DNA of 64,000 nt from Rodentibacter sp901420285. GTDB lineage: Bacteria; Pseudomonadota; Gammaproteobacteria; Enterobacterales; Pasteurellaceae. The position numbers and the translations under genes were made by a program. The stretch lies in the NCBI RefSeq assembly GCF_041734645.1, contig NZ_CP162010.1:620001-684000 (forward strand), written 5' to 3'. Below are positions 63,186-64,000 of the stretch, piece after piece (position 1 is the stretch's first letter; each line of letters begins with the position of its first letter). The notes beneath the pieces were generated by a model, which had not been told where the DNA came from, did not search any database, and worked only from the letters and a program-made list of their open reading frames with translations.

Positions 63186-64000
63186 TACGCTTGGACGATG
63201 GCTCGCCCACGCTCCAAAATGTTTAACGCCCCAACCACATCCGCATTTTCTGTATAGCCACATTCTACGCATTCAAAATCAGCCTGCGTTTGCCGATTTT
63301 CCTTTGCGGTATAACCGCAACAAGGGCAAGTTCGGCTTGTATTTTGCGGTGGAACAGCCACTAAAAAACCGCCTAGCCATTGCGTTTTATAGTCCAACTG
63401 ACGGCGGAACTCGAACCAAGATTGATCTAATATCGCTCGGTTTAAACTTGATTTCTGTTTCACATTCTTGCCGTGTTCTTCCGCTGTGCCTTTGGCTGAT
63501 TTGGACATATTCAACACCTGTAAATCTTCAACGTAGATCATCGCGTGGTTTTTGCTGATTTTGCTTGAAGTTTGGTGCAAGAAGTCTTTACGACAGTTAG
63601 CGATTTTGTGGTGCAATTTGGCGATTTTCGCCTTTAATTTCTGCCAGTTTTGGCTAAATTTAACCTTATTTTTAAGTCGGCGTTGTAGTTTTGCCAGTTT
63701 GCCTTTATGGGTTTTAAAGGCATTTAACGGCTCAAAATATTTACCGCTTGAAAGCGTTGCAAACCGTGCAACACCCATATCTATGCCAATTTCTCCGCCT
63801 TGATGCGTTGGGATTTCATATTCAAATTCCGTTTGAATACTGGCAAAAAAACGACCGCACTTTTGGCTCACCGTGACGTTTTTAATTTCGCCGACGACAT
63901 CGCGGCTGTTGCGATAGCGAATCCAGCCGATTTTCGGGAGATACAAGCGGTTATTTTGTTGTTCCAGTTTGCAACCTTGCGGAAAACGAAAGCTCTCTTT
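63185..64000 (-). CDS. tnpB: TnpB/OrfB RNA-guided endonuclease, partial
   Basis: C-terminal 271 residues of a TnpB protein; the frame is open to the last base, so the N-terminus is outside the window. The RuvC-like catalytic residues are present: Asp in GIDMGVARFATL, Glu in YVEDLQVLNMS and Asp in ENADVVGALNILERG. The zinc ribbon is CPCCGYTAKEN ... CVECGYTEN. All key residues are intact, so the nuclease may be active if the rest is complete. Confidence 0.88.
   Translation of the reverse strand, partial: KESFRFPQGCKLEQQNNRLYLPKIGWIRYRNSRDVVGEIKNVTVSQKCGRFFASIQTEFEYEIPTHQGGEIGIDMGVARFATLSSGKYFEPLNAFKTHKGKLAKLQRRLKNKVKFSQNWQKLKAKIAKLHHKIANCRKDFLHQTSSKISKNHAMIYVEDLQVLNMSKSAKGTAEEHGKNVKQKSSLNRAILDQSWFEFRRQLDYKTQWLGGFLVAVPPQNTSRTCPCCGYTAKENRQTQADFECVECGYTENADVVGALNILERGRAIVQA

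Larger units (their letters stand above)
63043..64000 (-). mobile_element. IS200/IS605-family element, right end and tnpB part
   Basis: The right end of a TnpB-carrying element. The probable terminus is near 63043 (TTGACATCCTCC on the plus strand). Next to it are subterminal hairpins, including CCCACGC-TTT-GCGTGGG (63087-63103), then tnpB reading leftward. The left end and any tnpA lie beyond the window. Confidence 0.8.

Overview
The window is chromosomal DNA from a Pasteurellaceae bacterium, most like Aggregatibacter or Haemophilus. Evidence: blocks with the gene content and order I remember from Haemophilus influenzae (mscK-aroC-mepA-yfcA-lpxM; lepA-lepB-rnc-era; rsmC, holD, rimI, fdhE and the formate dehydrogenase genes with fdhD; metR-azlCD), a few Hin-type uptake sequences (AAGTGCGGT), and a very large trimeric autotransporter full of N-x-S/T sequons. 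The genus is an inference; the family is well supported.

Layout. 1-6.5 kb: end of an MscK-type channel gene, aroC, mepA, a TSUP permease and lpxM. 6.7-8.7 kb: a UmuD/LexA-fold protein without its catalytic dyad, under a LexA box, divergent from sstT. 8.8-12.6 kb: qmcA-nfeD, a flavodoxin-fold oxidoreductase, a TorD-family chaperone and phoH. 12.6-17.2 kb: frdABCD divergent from epmA. 17.4-21.8 kb: lepA-lepB-rnc-era. 22-28 kb: a MetE-like methyltransferase and a cytochrome c maturation operon (ccmF/nrfE, dsbE, nrfF-nrfG fusion, HI0933-type flavoprotein). 28-37.6 kb: rsmC, a lipoprotein, holD, rimI, then fdhE and a selenocysteine formate dehydrogenase (fdnG with in-frame TGA, fdxH, fdnI) divergent from fdhD. 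37.6-42 kb: yajQ, serB, smp, tktA. 42-44.2 kb: a DUF1016 remnant, then a tandem glycine riboswitch before an AGCS sodium:amino-acid symporter. 44.4-47.1 kb: an accessory strip with two convergent toxin-antitoxin modules, two copies of a composite fold-back element and a (CGCA)13 microsatellite. 47.2-59.0 kb: one 3944-residue trimeric autotransporter adhesin. 59.4-63.0 kb: hpf, metR, azlCD and an AEC permease. 63.0-64 kb: the end of an IS605-type TnpB element, cut by the window edge.

Functional themes: anaerobic respiration (fumarate reductase, formate dehydrogenase with its accessory proteins, cytochrome c assembly, a TorD-type chaperone), envelope biogenesis, translation and ribosome factors, and host adhesion.

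The most unusual signal is an 11-base word, CAATGCGGTGC. I counted 25 perfect copies by eye outside the adhesin, against about six classical Hin uptake words. It occurs on both strands, inside genes and as inverted pairs forming terminators. It resembles a variant DNA-uptake word sharing the TGCGGT core. The same word appears, nearly codon-invariant, about 17 times in the first third of the adhesin stalk.
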